Assembly: GCF_000002235.5 (NCBI RefSeq)
Contig: NW_022145604.1
Span: 29,423,291 to 29,487,290 of the forward strand
DNA from: Strongylocentrotus purpuratus
Taxonomy: Eukaryota; Echinodermata; Echinoidea; Camarodonta; Strongylocentrotidae
DNA: 64,000 nt
Direction: 5' to 3'
The notes beneath the pieces were generated by a model. It had not been told where the DNA came from, did no database searches, and worked only from the letters and a program-made list of their open reading frames with translations. A program made the position numbers and the translations under genes. This document shows, one piece after another, positions 12,301-24,700 of the stretch; position 1 is the stretch's first letter, and each line of letters begins with the position of its first letter.

Positions 12301-15300
12301 GTAGCAATTATTAATGGTATCTCGGACATTCAATGTTGCCTTTGCCCAACTCCGCGCATTAAAGATACTATGTCCCTTTTGCAGCCAATCTCAAATTCTG
12401 TAGAACTTTGCAGGAATTATGAATATGTCATGTATGTCCTATCTGTGAAATTTAAACGTTAGCAGTGTCCTAATATTCAAATTATGCAGGGAAACCCGTT
12501 TACTTGATAGACTTCACTGTCAGATCCTATTCTCATTATTGAGTGAGTGACTGGCTTTTTTCTTCTTTGGTAATAACATACATAAAATGAGCTGTAAAGG
12601 ATTTGTCTACATCAATAACCTACTTCTTGTAAAGGCCAAAATCACACTGATTGAATCTTTGCGCAGCATAAAACGTACTATCATGCGGTACAATGGTCTG
12701 AAAATCAAGACTATTACTTATTGGCTCTACTGGCTCCTTAGTCGATTTGGCAACTAATAGTCGTTATTTTCCCACTTTAAGTCATTTTGAAGCCATCCTT
12801 TTTTAAGGGGAGATCTAAATTAGTATTATCTTTCAAATGCCAATGAAATTTAACCTTTTCATTTGTTTGGCCTGCAAATGGGACATAGTACCTTTAAACA
12901 GTAGTGTATTAAATGGATGTCACGAACAATACGGGTCGACGCTTCCCCTTTGTTCCTAGACCCCCCCCCCCTTTCCCTCTCTCCTCTCTATCAAACTCGC
13001 CTTTCATGTTATGGCTACGTTGCGTTAACTCTCTTCCGATATTCCTGGTGATGATTGGTCATGATTGGTCATCCTCTCTTCAATCTAGAGGCCAAACTGA
13101 TACCATCTTTCTCGACTTCCAAAAAGCGTTTGATCGCGTACCACATCCACACCTTAGATCCAAACTACATTACTACGGAATCAGGGGAGACTCTCTCCGC
13201 TGGACTATGTCACTCCTAGCGAATAGACATCAAGCTGTCGTCGTCAATGGTGCTCGCTCAGCATGGATGCCTGTTACTTCAGGAGTACCGCAGGGTTCTG
13301 TCATTGGCCCCGTACTTTTCCTCCTGTACATCAATGACATCAAACTCAACATCAAGTCCACAATGCGTCTATTTGCAGATGACAGTGTCATCTATCGGCG
13401 TATCGACTCTCCCTCTGACACTCATATACTGCAAGAAGATCTCCATGTTCTTGCAGACTGGTCCACTAAATGGCTGATGGGATTCAACATCAAGAAGTGT
13501 GCTACATTGTCAATCACAAACAAGAAGCACCCCGTCACAGTGGACTACACCCTACTAAATGAGTCAATTCCTCGAGTAAAACAATACAAGTATCTTGGTG
13601 TCACGATTACCCATGACCTTAAATGGAACACTCAATGTAAACTCGCCACCCAGAAAGGCAATAGAACCCTTGGCCTCCTACGCAGAACTCTATCACCGTG
13701 CACCAAGAACATCAAATCCAAAGCCTACACAATGCTTGTTCGTCCTCAACCTGAGTATGGCAGTGAAGCTTGGAACCCTCGGACTCTGACATCAATACAA
13801 AGTCTTGAGAAAGTACAGCGAGCTGCCGCCCGTTTTGTATACCAAGACTACCGGAGAATAACATCAGTCACAGCACTTGTCAACAAACTGGGATGGGATA
13901 CCCTTCACAACCGCAGGCTTCTTGCACAGTCCACTTTGTTTTACAAGATGCACCATCACCAACTCAACATGCCTTTTCCCACTCACATTATCCCAGCTAC
14001 ATATCTGGGCAGAAATGATCACCCTCTGAAGTATGCAGTACCCCCAGCTTCCATTGATAGCTTTAAGTACTCCTTCTATCCTCGCACCATCTGGACGTGG
14101 AACCACCTATCAGCTGCTGCAGTAACATCTCCAACAGTGACCATCTTCCAGGAGGCTGCTCTACCTATCATCAGAGCGTTGCCTCCTCCTGTTGGGTCCA
14201 AGCTACTGTAGACTCCACGTCTCGGTTTTTACTTGCACGTCCACCGTTTTATTGTAAATAATAGACATCATTCACTGTTTTGAATTACTTCATGCACTGT
14301 CTCTATGCCAGCACGTTGCACGGACATCCCAGTTTAGCTGTATGATAGCTGCCATCGGGATTATCTCTACAAGTAACAAGTATGCGCCATTATGTTAGTG
14401 ATTGTGATAGATTTGAACGAAAGAATGGTAATTAGATAAGAAAAAAGTATTAATCAGGAAACAAGACCCACAAAATCATATTGCTAGTTACGGTTGACAT
14501 AAAAGCAAGCGAAGGAAGATGGATATCATATTTAGAGTTCAGAGTTCATGCAACGCTTCGAAATGTAAAAGAAGAATAAGAAAATTAAAGTTGAGATTCG
14601 ACCTTTATGTCTAGACGTTGCTTAATGCATTTCGTATTGGTATTATCTTCCATCTGAGAGTGATTATAGACGTTATTTATATGGATAATAAAGATAAAGC
14701 TGTCCGGGTCTTTGATTATAATGCTTCAAAACAAATCGAACAAGCTGTTTATTTCTTTATTCATGGTCTGTTTCTACTGTTTATCTATTTTCCTTGCCAA
14801 CCCTCGAAAACGAATTTATTATGCATTCACAGAGGAAAGTTAATGATGAAACATTTGGGCGCAGGCCAAGATTTATACCCACTCAAGTGTGAATTTGGCA
14901 CATCTTCCCTAAACTTCTTCAACCAGGAAATGGACTTCATTGTAGCCTTAGGACAGGATGGTGACATGAATTGATAAAAGAACATCATGATCAGATTATC
15001 CGACCCCGGAAACCCCATGAATTTATCAACTTTTATCATACGGGTCTTTCCTTTTGGAACTACGCTTGACCTTTAAATCGGATGGCGATCCTTTTTTATT
15101 TGGCCAATATGGCCAGCATAACAGCCCCAAGGAGACCTGTAATTGATACAAGCACATCATAATCAGATTTTCCGACCCCGAAAACCCCCTTACTTTATAC
15201 ACTTTTTATCATACTAGCCCTTTTCCTTTGGAACTTCACGTGACCTTTTACTCAAAGGTGGCAGCCATTTTGGATTTGACCAATATGACCAGTATGACCC

Positions 15301-18300
15301 GAGGATATCTCAAATCGATGAAAGAACATCATACTCAGATTCTCTGATTTCGAAAACCCCATAAATATATAAACTTTAATCATACTATCCCATTTCCTTT
15401 CGTAACTACACTTGACCTGTAACTATCAGATGGCAGCCATTTTGGATTTGACCAATATGACCATTATGGCAGCCACAAGGAGACCTCAAATCAATGAAAG
15501 AACATCATAATCAGATTCTCTAACCCCCCCCCCCCCCCCCAAAAAAAAAAAAAAAAAAAAAAAACACAACCCATAAATATATAAACTATCATCATACAAG
15601 CGCTATTCCTTTTGGAACTACGCTTGACCTTTAACTCAGATGGCGACCATTTTGGATTTGCCCAATATGGCATACCCAGAGGGCGCCCTTCTTGGCGTCC
15701 GGCAGAAATCATAAAAGTATGGTATAATCTACCTCTGGGCCAAATTTGGTGCTTTTAGAAGAATCTGCACCAAACAATACCTATTTAGCCCTAACAGCCC
15801 CTACTATAATGGCATTGCAAGTGCATTACCTCCGTAGAAATTTCACCGAAAAGCGAAACCACGTATTGTATCGAGGACGGTCTGTGTGCGACGGCCGTAA
15901 ACATGAGTGCTCTGTGTCCGCGAAGGTCTGTCGGTTGCTGAGCGAAAACTCGCTAATAGGATTCTAGAGCGTAATAGTTTAGTATTCCAAAAGAATGCGA
16001 TAGCCTATTGGACCATCAGAAACCATTAGAGCTATTGGTGTCTATTGGTTTCAATAGGGAAAGTAAAATATTGGACCATAGAAACCAATAGAAAATATTT
16101 ATTGGACCAACACAAACCCACAGAAAAAAATGCTGATGGACCAACAGAAAGCTTCTATTGGACCAACATCCACCCACGTCTTTTATGGGTTTCTGTTGGT
16201 CCATTAGATATGTTTTTCTTTATGGGTTTCTTTTGGTCCATTAGATTCTTTCTATGGGTTCCTGTTGGTCCATTAAAGATCTTTCTATGGGTTTCTAATG
16301 GCCCCATATTCTTAATTCCCTAGTGGTTCAATAGTCCATTGGCTTCTACTGATAAATCAAAAATGATAAATCAAAAGTCGATTTTAGCAACTGTCCACCA
16401 CAAAAGGTGAATTCAAGTCTCAATTGCATTAACTCCATCACAAAGCTCACTTGAAGTGATTTTAAGAATATCCTTTACTTAACTAAAGGCTTGTACAATT
16501 CTATATAATAAATATACATGTTGTTTCTTGGTTAGTAATCATTATAATTAATATATCTATTGCTAGAACGGGAATGTAATTGTAACATGGTCAGACAAAT
16601 AATCTATTGGTCATTACTTGCCGAAAGAAAATAATAATCACAAAATTGATGTGCATTGTCATAAGTAATCATGCATATGCATGAGATAGATTTAGCTGTT
16701 GGTTTCTATTGGACATATTGGTTTCTACACTGTTGGTCATAATGCTTTAATAATTATATTTTACCCCAATTTATTGTATGGTTTTGACAATGATTTATTC
16801 CTAATAGATCTAGATAATGGTATAAATTCTCAGATTTTATTGAATGACAATTAGGGAGTGTTTGTTTTGCGTGACTGCCAAAGCATGTGTGTGCTACTAT
16901 GCTCTTAAACTAGGGGACCTACGTCCTTAAGTCGTATCTGACAGTAATGGGGATTAATGCCATATAAAAGGGCACTAATATAGCACATCGACACGGTTTT
17001 GATTCTGGGGGCTCACAATAACGAGGCCATTGCTTAGCCAATGAATCATGACTTTACGCAGCGGGCACTAGGGTACGTCGACGCCCCCACCAAAAAAAAA
17101 GAAAGAAAAAAAAGAAAATGCAATAAATTTGCAATAATTCATTGCATTTTACCCGGTCCCCAACAGGAAAAATTCCTCTGTAGGGCCATGCATTATGGTT
17201 CAAGGCATGCCCACATAGAAGATTTGTTTGCTGGGGCTTGAAAAAGACGTCATCGTCTTTCAGACACATACAGTGCGGCTTTTCGTGGGCAAATCCCGCA
17301 TCCGGGATTACCGCAATGCAGCTTTCCTGCATGCGTTCTTAATATTAAAAAGCCGCGGTTTCTCGTGCATGAGAATTAATCCAAGGCGCCTAAGTGACGA
17401 ATTAAAGTCTAGTTCTGTTTTTTTTTAATCTGACTCTCTCGACCCATGTTGGGTAGGAAGTGGGTGTCTGGTTATTGAATGCACCGAATACTATGTTTTC
17501 CGGAGCTAAAGCGGAGGTAATAATATTGAAATTCCCTTGGAAGTGACACAAACACGCTATGTGCCGACATACATTTCTAATTAATAGTATCATTAATATA
17601 AATTTTCAAATCCTTTCTGTTTTATCTTGTTTTCACATAAGTCTATCGAAGAGTGCATTCTAGACGGACATTACGAGTGTAACAGAGCGGGCATGTATAC
17701 GAACATTTTCTGCGGTTTTAACCCAAAATGCGGGTGAGTACATATTTATCTGTATTCTGAGTTATTATTTTCGCCATGATAGTTAAAGTTGACTGGTGAC
17801 TTTTTTCAAACAAACATTAAATGCAACATGGACAGCAATGTCATGTTGTCGCCCAATTCCCTCAGGCGTGTGGAGAAAGTATAAATGCGGTCCTTGAATT
17901 TTTTGTGTTTATTTGTTTCTAAAAAGAATAGAATAATTTTTTTTTAAGGTCCGAAAAATGCAAAATTTCTCTATAATTATGACAATAACTGTTTTCCCCA
18001 TAAAAAAAACGTAGTTTAGATAATCTAGCCCCCATTCCGACTCATTCGGCCAAGGAAGGGGAAGGGAAGAATACCAGTAGTAGGGGTGGAGAGAGTGGTA
18101 GAGAAACAGGTAACGGAGGAGCGATTTTCATTCATTAACAGAAGAGAAAAATGAAAATGAAAAACAAATTATGCTCTTTTCGTGCATGTTTCAGGAACTG
18201 TATGTAGATTTGAATACACCCCCTCCCCATTTCTCCTTTTCGCTCTCTCTCTCTCTCTCTAACTCTCCTCTGTCTTTCTTTTTTAATAACAGGAAAGACG

Positions 18301-21300
18301 CTACATGGGCTTTGGAGCAGGCCAAGTCAAACATTGATAAATACTACACTTTCATCGGTATCACCGAAGAGTATGAAGCGTCTCTGAGAGTCTTAGAACA
18401 TCTCATGCCAGATATGTACAACGGATTGACAGAGTTCTATCTTTCTCGAATCAACAAAAGTAAGCCAAAATTGTGTTACCTTTCTTTTTTCTTTCGTATA
18501 CTGTATTATGAAATTAAAAAACTAGTCCGACTGTACATGAGTCTCCAATAATTGGATTTGCATAATCTATTTATTTAATCTGAATTATTTTATTTCCACC
18601 GTCTTTGATACACAATGAGCCATTTCGTAAATACTATCTGCGCATGGGCAGATAGAGGTCATTTCTGATAAAATTGTAAAACCCACCGAGATGAAAAGGT
18701 GCTCATGTTATGTAATCATTATTCATGTGTTGCACCTGCGGTACATTCTATGATCAGGGGCGTAAATCCTTACCGAGGAGTGGGGGGATGATCGGCGATA
18801 GCCATCACATACTAGCACGAGCACACGCCCACACTAATTTACGCAAGCGCGCGCGGATCGCGCACGCACAAACACACAACACACACAACACACACAACAC
18901 ACACAACACACACACACCCAAACGCACACACACACACACACACACACGCACACACTCAAACGAACAAACAACAAACAATATTAGATAAAGAAGACGATTC
19001 GTTGTACCGTTCTCGAGAATAATCCTCGTCTGAATTCAGTTCCCCCCCCCCCCCCTCCCGCGCGGAGCGCTTAAGCTTTTACGTTTCATCAAATCATTAG
19101 AGAAAGAAGACGATTCGTTGTTCCGTTCTCGACTCTTAATCCTCGTCTGAATTCAGTTCCCCCCCCCCCCCCTCCCCTCCCGCTCGAAGCGCGGAAGCTT
19201 TTACGTTTCATTAAATCATTAGGGAAAGAAGACGATTCGTTATACCGTTCTCGACCTTAAATCCTCATCTGAATTCAGTTTTTCCCTTTCCCCCTCCTGC
19301 GCGAAGCGCGGAAGCTTTTACGTTTCATAAAATCATTGGAGACAGAAGACGATTCGTTGTATCGTCCTCGACTCTTAATCCTCGTCTGAAATTAGTCCCC
19401 CCCCCCCCCCTTTCGAAGCGCGGAAGCTTTTACGTTTCATTAAATCATTAGAGAAAGAAGACGATTCGTTGTTCTGTTCTCGACTCTTAATCCTCGTCTG
19501 AATTCAGTTCCCCCCTCCCCTCCTGCGCGAAGCGCGGAAGCTTTTACGTTTCATTAAATCATTAAAGAAAGAAGACAATTCGTTGTTCTGTTCTCGACTC
19601 TTAATTCTCGTCTGAATTCAGTTCCCCCCCCCCCCCCCTCCCCTCCCGCGCGAAGCGCGGAAGCTTTTACGTTCCATTCAGTGGCGTAGACAGGTTCGTA
19701 CACCTGGGGGGGATGACTCAGGGGCGGATCTAGCTTTTTGTTAAGGGGGGGTTGGCCAAAATAATGACGATGCTGAGCATCGTCCACGAGCCGCGAAGCG
19801 CCGAGCCGATTTTTTGGGGGGTGTTTATTTGAACCCCGTAAGTGATGTTTTCCTGGCATCTATTAACACAATGGAGACCATAAAAAGCAGTGCATGATAA
19901 CGTCTTTTTAAATCAAGTAACAGTTAAATACAGTTATATCTAGAGTTATCATGTGTTTGGTTAAGTTACCAGATGAGTTGAATATCTTCTCACAATATTT
20001 GCACTTGAAAGGGTTTCTCTCCAGCGTGCGTTCTTTTTTCTTTCTTTTTTTTCCCCTTTTTTTGTTTTGTTTGTTTTTTGGGCCGCCCAAGGGGGGGGGG
20101 GGGTTTAAACCCCCTAACCCCCCCCCCCCCCCGTAGATCCGCGCCAGTTTAATCTTGTGGTTATCTTGTGGTTTCCAAACCACAAGATAACCACAAAATA
20201 CTTGTAAGATTTTCTTTTTTTTTACCGTCTGAATTGGCTTTCACCGTGTGAATGCGGCTAATAACAATAAACACAATAATGATGGGGATTATTGTTATCA
20301 TCATCATAATTATTATTATTATTAATATTATAATTGTTATCATTATTATTATTACTATAATTATCATCATTATGACTTATTAAGTAAGCAAATATTATTC
20401 CCCAAAACCTGGGGGGGGGGGAGATGGTTGTACATGCCATATCGAATATGCATCCCCCTCATCCCCCCCCCCCCCCGTTGTCTACGCCCCTGGTTTCATT
20501 AAATTATTAGAGAAAGAAGACGATTCTTTTTACCGTTCTCGACTTTTAATCCTCGTCTGAATTCAGTTTTTCCCTTTCCCCCCTCCCGCGCGAAGCGCGG
20601 AAGCTTTTACGTTTCATTAAATCATTAGAGAAAGAAGACGATTCGTTGTACCGTTCTCGACTTTTAATCCTCATCTGAATTCAGTTTTTTCCTCCCCCCC
20701 TTCCCTCCCGCGCGAAGCGCGAAAGCTTTGACGTTTCATTAATTCATTAGAGAAAGAAGACGATTCGTTGTACCGTTCTCGACTTTTAATCCTCATCTGA
20801 ATGCATTTTTTCCTCCCCCCGCGCTTTTACGTTTCATTAAATCATTAGAGAAAGAAGACGATTCGTTGTACCGTTCTCGACTTTTAATCCTCGTCTGAAT
20901 TCAGTTTTTCCCTTTCCCCCCTCCCGCTCGAAGCGCGGAAGCTTTTACGTTTCATTAAATCATTAGAGAAAGAAGACGATTCGTTGTACCGTTCTCGACT
21001 TTTAATCCTCATCTGAATTCAGTTTTTTCCTCCCCCCCCCCTTCCCTCCCGCGCGAAGCGCGAAAGCTTTGACGTTTCATTAATTCATTAGAGAAAGAAG
21101 ACGATTCGTTGTACCGTTCTCGACTTTTAATCCTCATCTGAATGCATTTTTTCCTCCCCCCCGCGCTTTTACGTTTCATTAAATCATTAGAGAAAGAAGA
21201 CGATTCGTTGTACCGTTCTCGACTTTTAATCCTCATCTGAATTCATTTTTTCCTCCCCCCCCCCCCCCGCGCTATTACGTTTCATTAAATCATTAGAGAA

Positions 21301-21719
21301 AGAAGACGATTCGTTGTACCGTTCTCGACTTTTAATCCTCATCTGAATTCAGTTTTATCCTTCCCCCTCCCCCCCTCCCTCCCGCGCAAAGCGCGGAAGC
21401 TTTTACGTTTCATTAAATCATTAGAGAAAGAAGACGATTCGTTGTACCATTCTCGACTCTTAATTTCTTTAAAAAGAGGGTGGTTTTTTTTCTCTCTCTC
21501 TTTGGACTCCTGAGAAATGTAAAAAGGAGGTTATAAAATATCTTGAATATCATAGAAAAATTGATCAAATCCCGGGATCAAATTCTTGAAATTCCTGCTA
21601 GCTTTGAAAGCTCATTCAGGATTATTTCATTTTGAAAAGTAAAAGCATTGCCCCCCAGTCGATCGACTAAAACTCATCTGAAATCGGGGGGGGGGGTGTG
21701 GTACATTTAGCAGTGTTCC

Positions 21720-21759
<40 letters not shown>

Positions 21760-24700
21760 GGGGGGGGGGGGGGGGGTCTCCAAGGTAGGAAAAGCCAGCG
21801 AAAAGCCGGCGAAAGGGGGATTCAGAAATGTTGGCAGTCCTGAGATAGGGTGGGGTGCTTTCAAAGGGAGGGAACGAGCATACGCGTACCCTAAATAACA
21901 CTAAGTGGGGGGAGCCGGGCATCTACTGTACGTGATTGCACTTTTTAAGCGCTCGCGCGCTGGCGCACTTTACGTCTGGGCTATAATAATACCTTGCAAA
22001 ATAACGAAAAATTATTCTGAAGTTTATGAAGTGCTTGTTCGCGCACGTCGCGCAACTACTCTTAATGATCGTGACATACTGTATACGTGTAGGCTATACA
22101 GTTATACATACATAAAAAAATAACTAATTTTGCATGCATTATGCTAAAATTGAAACAATCACATTTTTTGTCTTCTTCTTCCTTTTTTTTCTCTCTTTTT
22201 TTTGGTGGTAATATCAGGGGGATGATTGTACAGGCCATCCCCCCCTACTTCAAGCCAGGGGGGATGCAGCCCCTCCATCCCCCGGGATTTACGCCCCTGT
22301 CTATGATACAACAGGGTAAACAAAATGGGAATTCTCCGTGATTAAAAGATCTGTGGATACTTTGGGTCATTTTACCCATGTGCTAACTACGAAATGGTCT
22401 AATGAGTTTTGCGGTCCACTATAGGGGACACATGGAAGGACCATGATCGATAATGAAAACTATGGAAAGGGAACAAAAATAAACAGTATATTCTATAGTG
22501 AGCATACTCATTGTTAAATTTTATTGCATGCCTTCACCTTTACATTAGTAAATTCTCAAATTAGACTGTTTAATGTTAAATTCTAAAGCATGCTCTTACC
22601 ATTTCATATGTAAATTCTCAGTTAAGACTACTCAATGTGAAATTGTCTTGCATGCTTTTACCATTTCCTTTTTCTTTTTTTTTGATTCTCAATTAAGCAG
22701 AACGTACTCATTGTTGAATTGTCTTTCATGCTTTCACCCTTTAAACAAAATTCTCAATCAAGCTTTACGTACTCGATATTGAATTGTCTTGCATGCTTTT
22801 ACCCTTTCCTTTTTCTTTTTTTGGATTCTCAATTAAGCAGAACATACTCGTTGTTGAATTGTTTTGCATACTTTCACCCTTTCTTTGTTGATTCTCAATA
22901 AAGCTTACGTACTCGATGTTGAATTGTCTTGCATGCATTCACCCTTTCATTTTCATTTTTGACCCTTGTGTGGACACACTTGGTATATGTTAAAAAAACC
23001 AGTGCCACCTACTGTACTTTTTCTTTCTCTCTGTGTGACAAGTCCTTCTTGCAACCCATTCTCTGTTGTACGGTGTCAGTGTTCTGTTCTCTGTATTCAA
23101 GTGTTTTTGTATCTGTACTTGTCCACATGTAAAACTGTTGTTACTGCGTCTACATGCAGGACGCTTCTATCGCCAAACTGCTTGCTTATTGCTACAAACC
23201 CAAAACCGAAAATAAATATCATATCGAGATGTTGACTGTACTTTAAAGGCCATGCAGCTGATATGCCATTCTATTCCTTAAATGTGATGACCTTTTTATT
23301 CATTTGACCCTTCATCAACAATCTCGCAAATGATTATTCTTCAACTGATGTAGCGTATAACCATTTTGTAGCAAATAATATAAACTCATCAACAGAAATT
23401 TTAAACTCTTTCCCACCAAATTCAAAGCCCTTCATCTGAATATGTAACCTAGCCCCAATTTAAAAACCTTGTTAAGCAATTTGCTATAGACACATTTTCA
23501 AATGATTTCCTAGTGTACCTTACAGATTTACTAAAGAATCCACTTTTTGTAAACAAAGACATTTTCATAATGGGAGATTTTAATATTGATTTTTTAAAGC
23601 ATAATAACAACAATATATCCAATGAATATCTTGAAATATTTTTGACTGCCTCGTTCTTGCCTTTGATATCGAAACCCACCCGTGTGGCAAACCATTCCGC
23701 CACCCTTATTATTAATGTTTTTTGCAATGTTCTTCCTACCCCAGACTCTTCTGTAATTCTATCAGATATAACGGATCATTTTCCTATTATGTCACATTTT
23801 ACCCTTAAACACTCATTAAATAATCTTCATCAAGACGCAGACCTAACCATGAAAACATTGCCATTCCTGGCGCATCTTTACACTCTGCTGACTGGTCGTA
23901 TGTTTACGATAATAATGACGTAAATTTATCTTTTAATAATTTATTTAACATATTTCATAATCAATTAGATATTCACATTCCTAAAGTTAAAGACAAAGGA
24001 ACTACCTACAAAAAAGTCACCAAGACTTCCATAGATTTCTAAGTCACTTTTACGTTCAATTAACAGAAAAAATAACTTATACCAAAAATCTAAGATGAAA
24101 GGCACTGAACAAGCAAAGGCTAGATACACCAGTTATACAAATATTTTAACTAAAACAGTACAATTAGCAAAGAAAAGTTTTACGAACCAGTTAAGAACGA
24201 TATTCAAAACACATGGAAGATTTTAAAACGAGCAATGAACTTTTCCAATAACAAATCAGATATAGCTGAAATGTAGGTATAATGATGATGTTGTCGAAGA
24301 TCCTGTAAATAAAGCCAATACTTTCAACAACTTGTTTTCCTCTTTAGGGACAAACTTGGCTGAAGGTATTCCTCCTTCAGCCAAACATTTCTCTGATAGC
24401 CTAGGCACACCCAACCCCAATACTATTTTTCTCACTCCTATACCGTGTGAGTCAAAAAAAAAAATTACACCTAGAAAATTGCTAATTATTCTAAAAATCA
24501 TCTATGAATAGTAAATTATTATACATCTTATGAAAGAGTGTTTTGTCCCTAATCATTTGGTATTATTTTGTGTGGTATGTGTTTACGCTTGGATGAACAT
24601 GAGGCATTGTTTGCGAGAGTGCAAAAATCGACTTGCGCCAAAGTGATGCCTACAGCGTGTATTATGTTGGGATTAGCGGAGTGAGAGAATGAATTGAATG

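Larger units (their letters stand above)
19679..20492. mobile_element. hAT-like MITE nested in the satellite
   Basis: The ends CAGTGGCGTAGACAGG and TGTCTACGCCCCTG are inverted repeats. Flanks are GTTCCATT (19671-19678) and GTTTCATT (20493-20500), one mismatch in 8, and GTTTCATT is part of the satellite unit, so the insertion target is known. Contains the inner element 19719-20147 and AT-rich ATT/ATC repeats at 20278-20370. Confidence 0.78.
18985..21470 (+). repeat. Satellite array, about 15 copies of a 100-122 bp unit
   Basis: The unit reads, in pieces, AGAAAGAAGACGATTCGTTG, TACCGTTCTCGACT, TAATCCTCRTCTGAATTCAG, a variable C run, CGCGCGAAGCGCGGAAGC, and TTTTACGTTTCATTAAATCA. Copies start near 18992, 19109, 19231, 19348, 19459, 19574, then after the nested element near 20519 and onward to 21429. 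Length varies mostly in the C run. A higher-order pair is visible: 20758-20976 resembles 21097-21305. The same unit occurs at about 3976-4330. Confidence 0.88.
18755..22299. mobile_element. 3545-bp hAT-like non-autonomous element carrying a satellite array
   Basis: The ends are a perfect 15-bp inverted repeat, CAGGGGCGTAAATCC at 18755-18769 and its reverse complement at 22285-22299. Flanks 18747-18754 and 22300-22307 are both TCTATGAT, a perfect 8-bp target duplication. Contents in order: a CA-rich tract (18866-18960), the satellite (18985-21470) with a nested element at 19679-20492, a T/G homopolymer tract (21722-21777), and a G-rich tail. No transposase frame survives or is needed for mobilisation in trans. 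It sits in UST intron 6, between exons F and G. Confidence 0.85.

Noticed and set aside
12913-13078. N-terminal 55 codons of the LINE frame as native protein
   Set aside because: The sequence before about 13079 has no LINE similarity and contains a C run; the ATG is accidental to the truncated insertion.
18725-18988. His/Thr-rich 87-codon frame
   Set aside because: CA repeat inside the 3.5-kb element.
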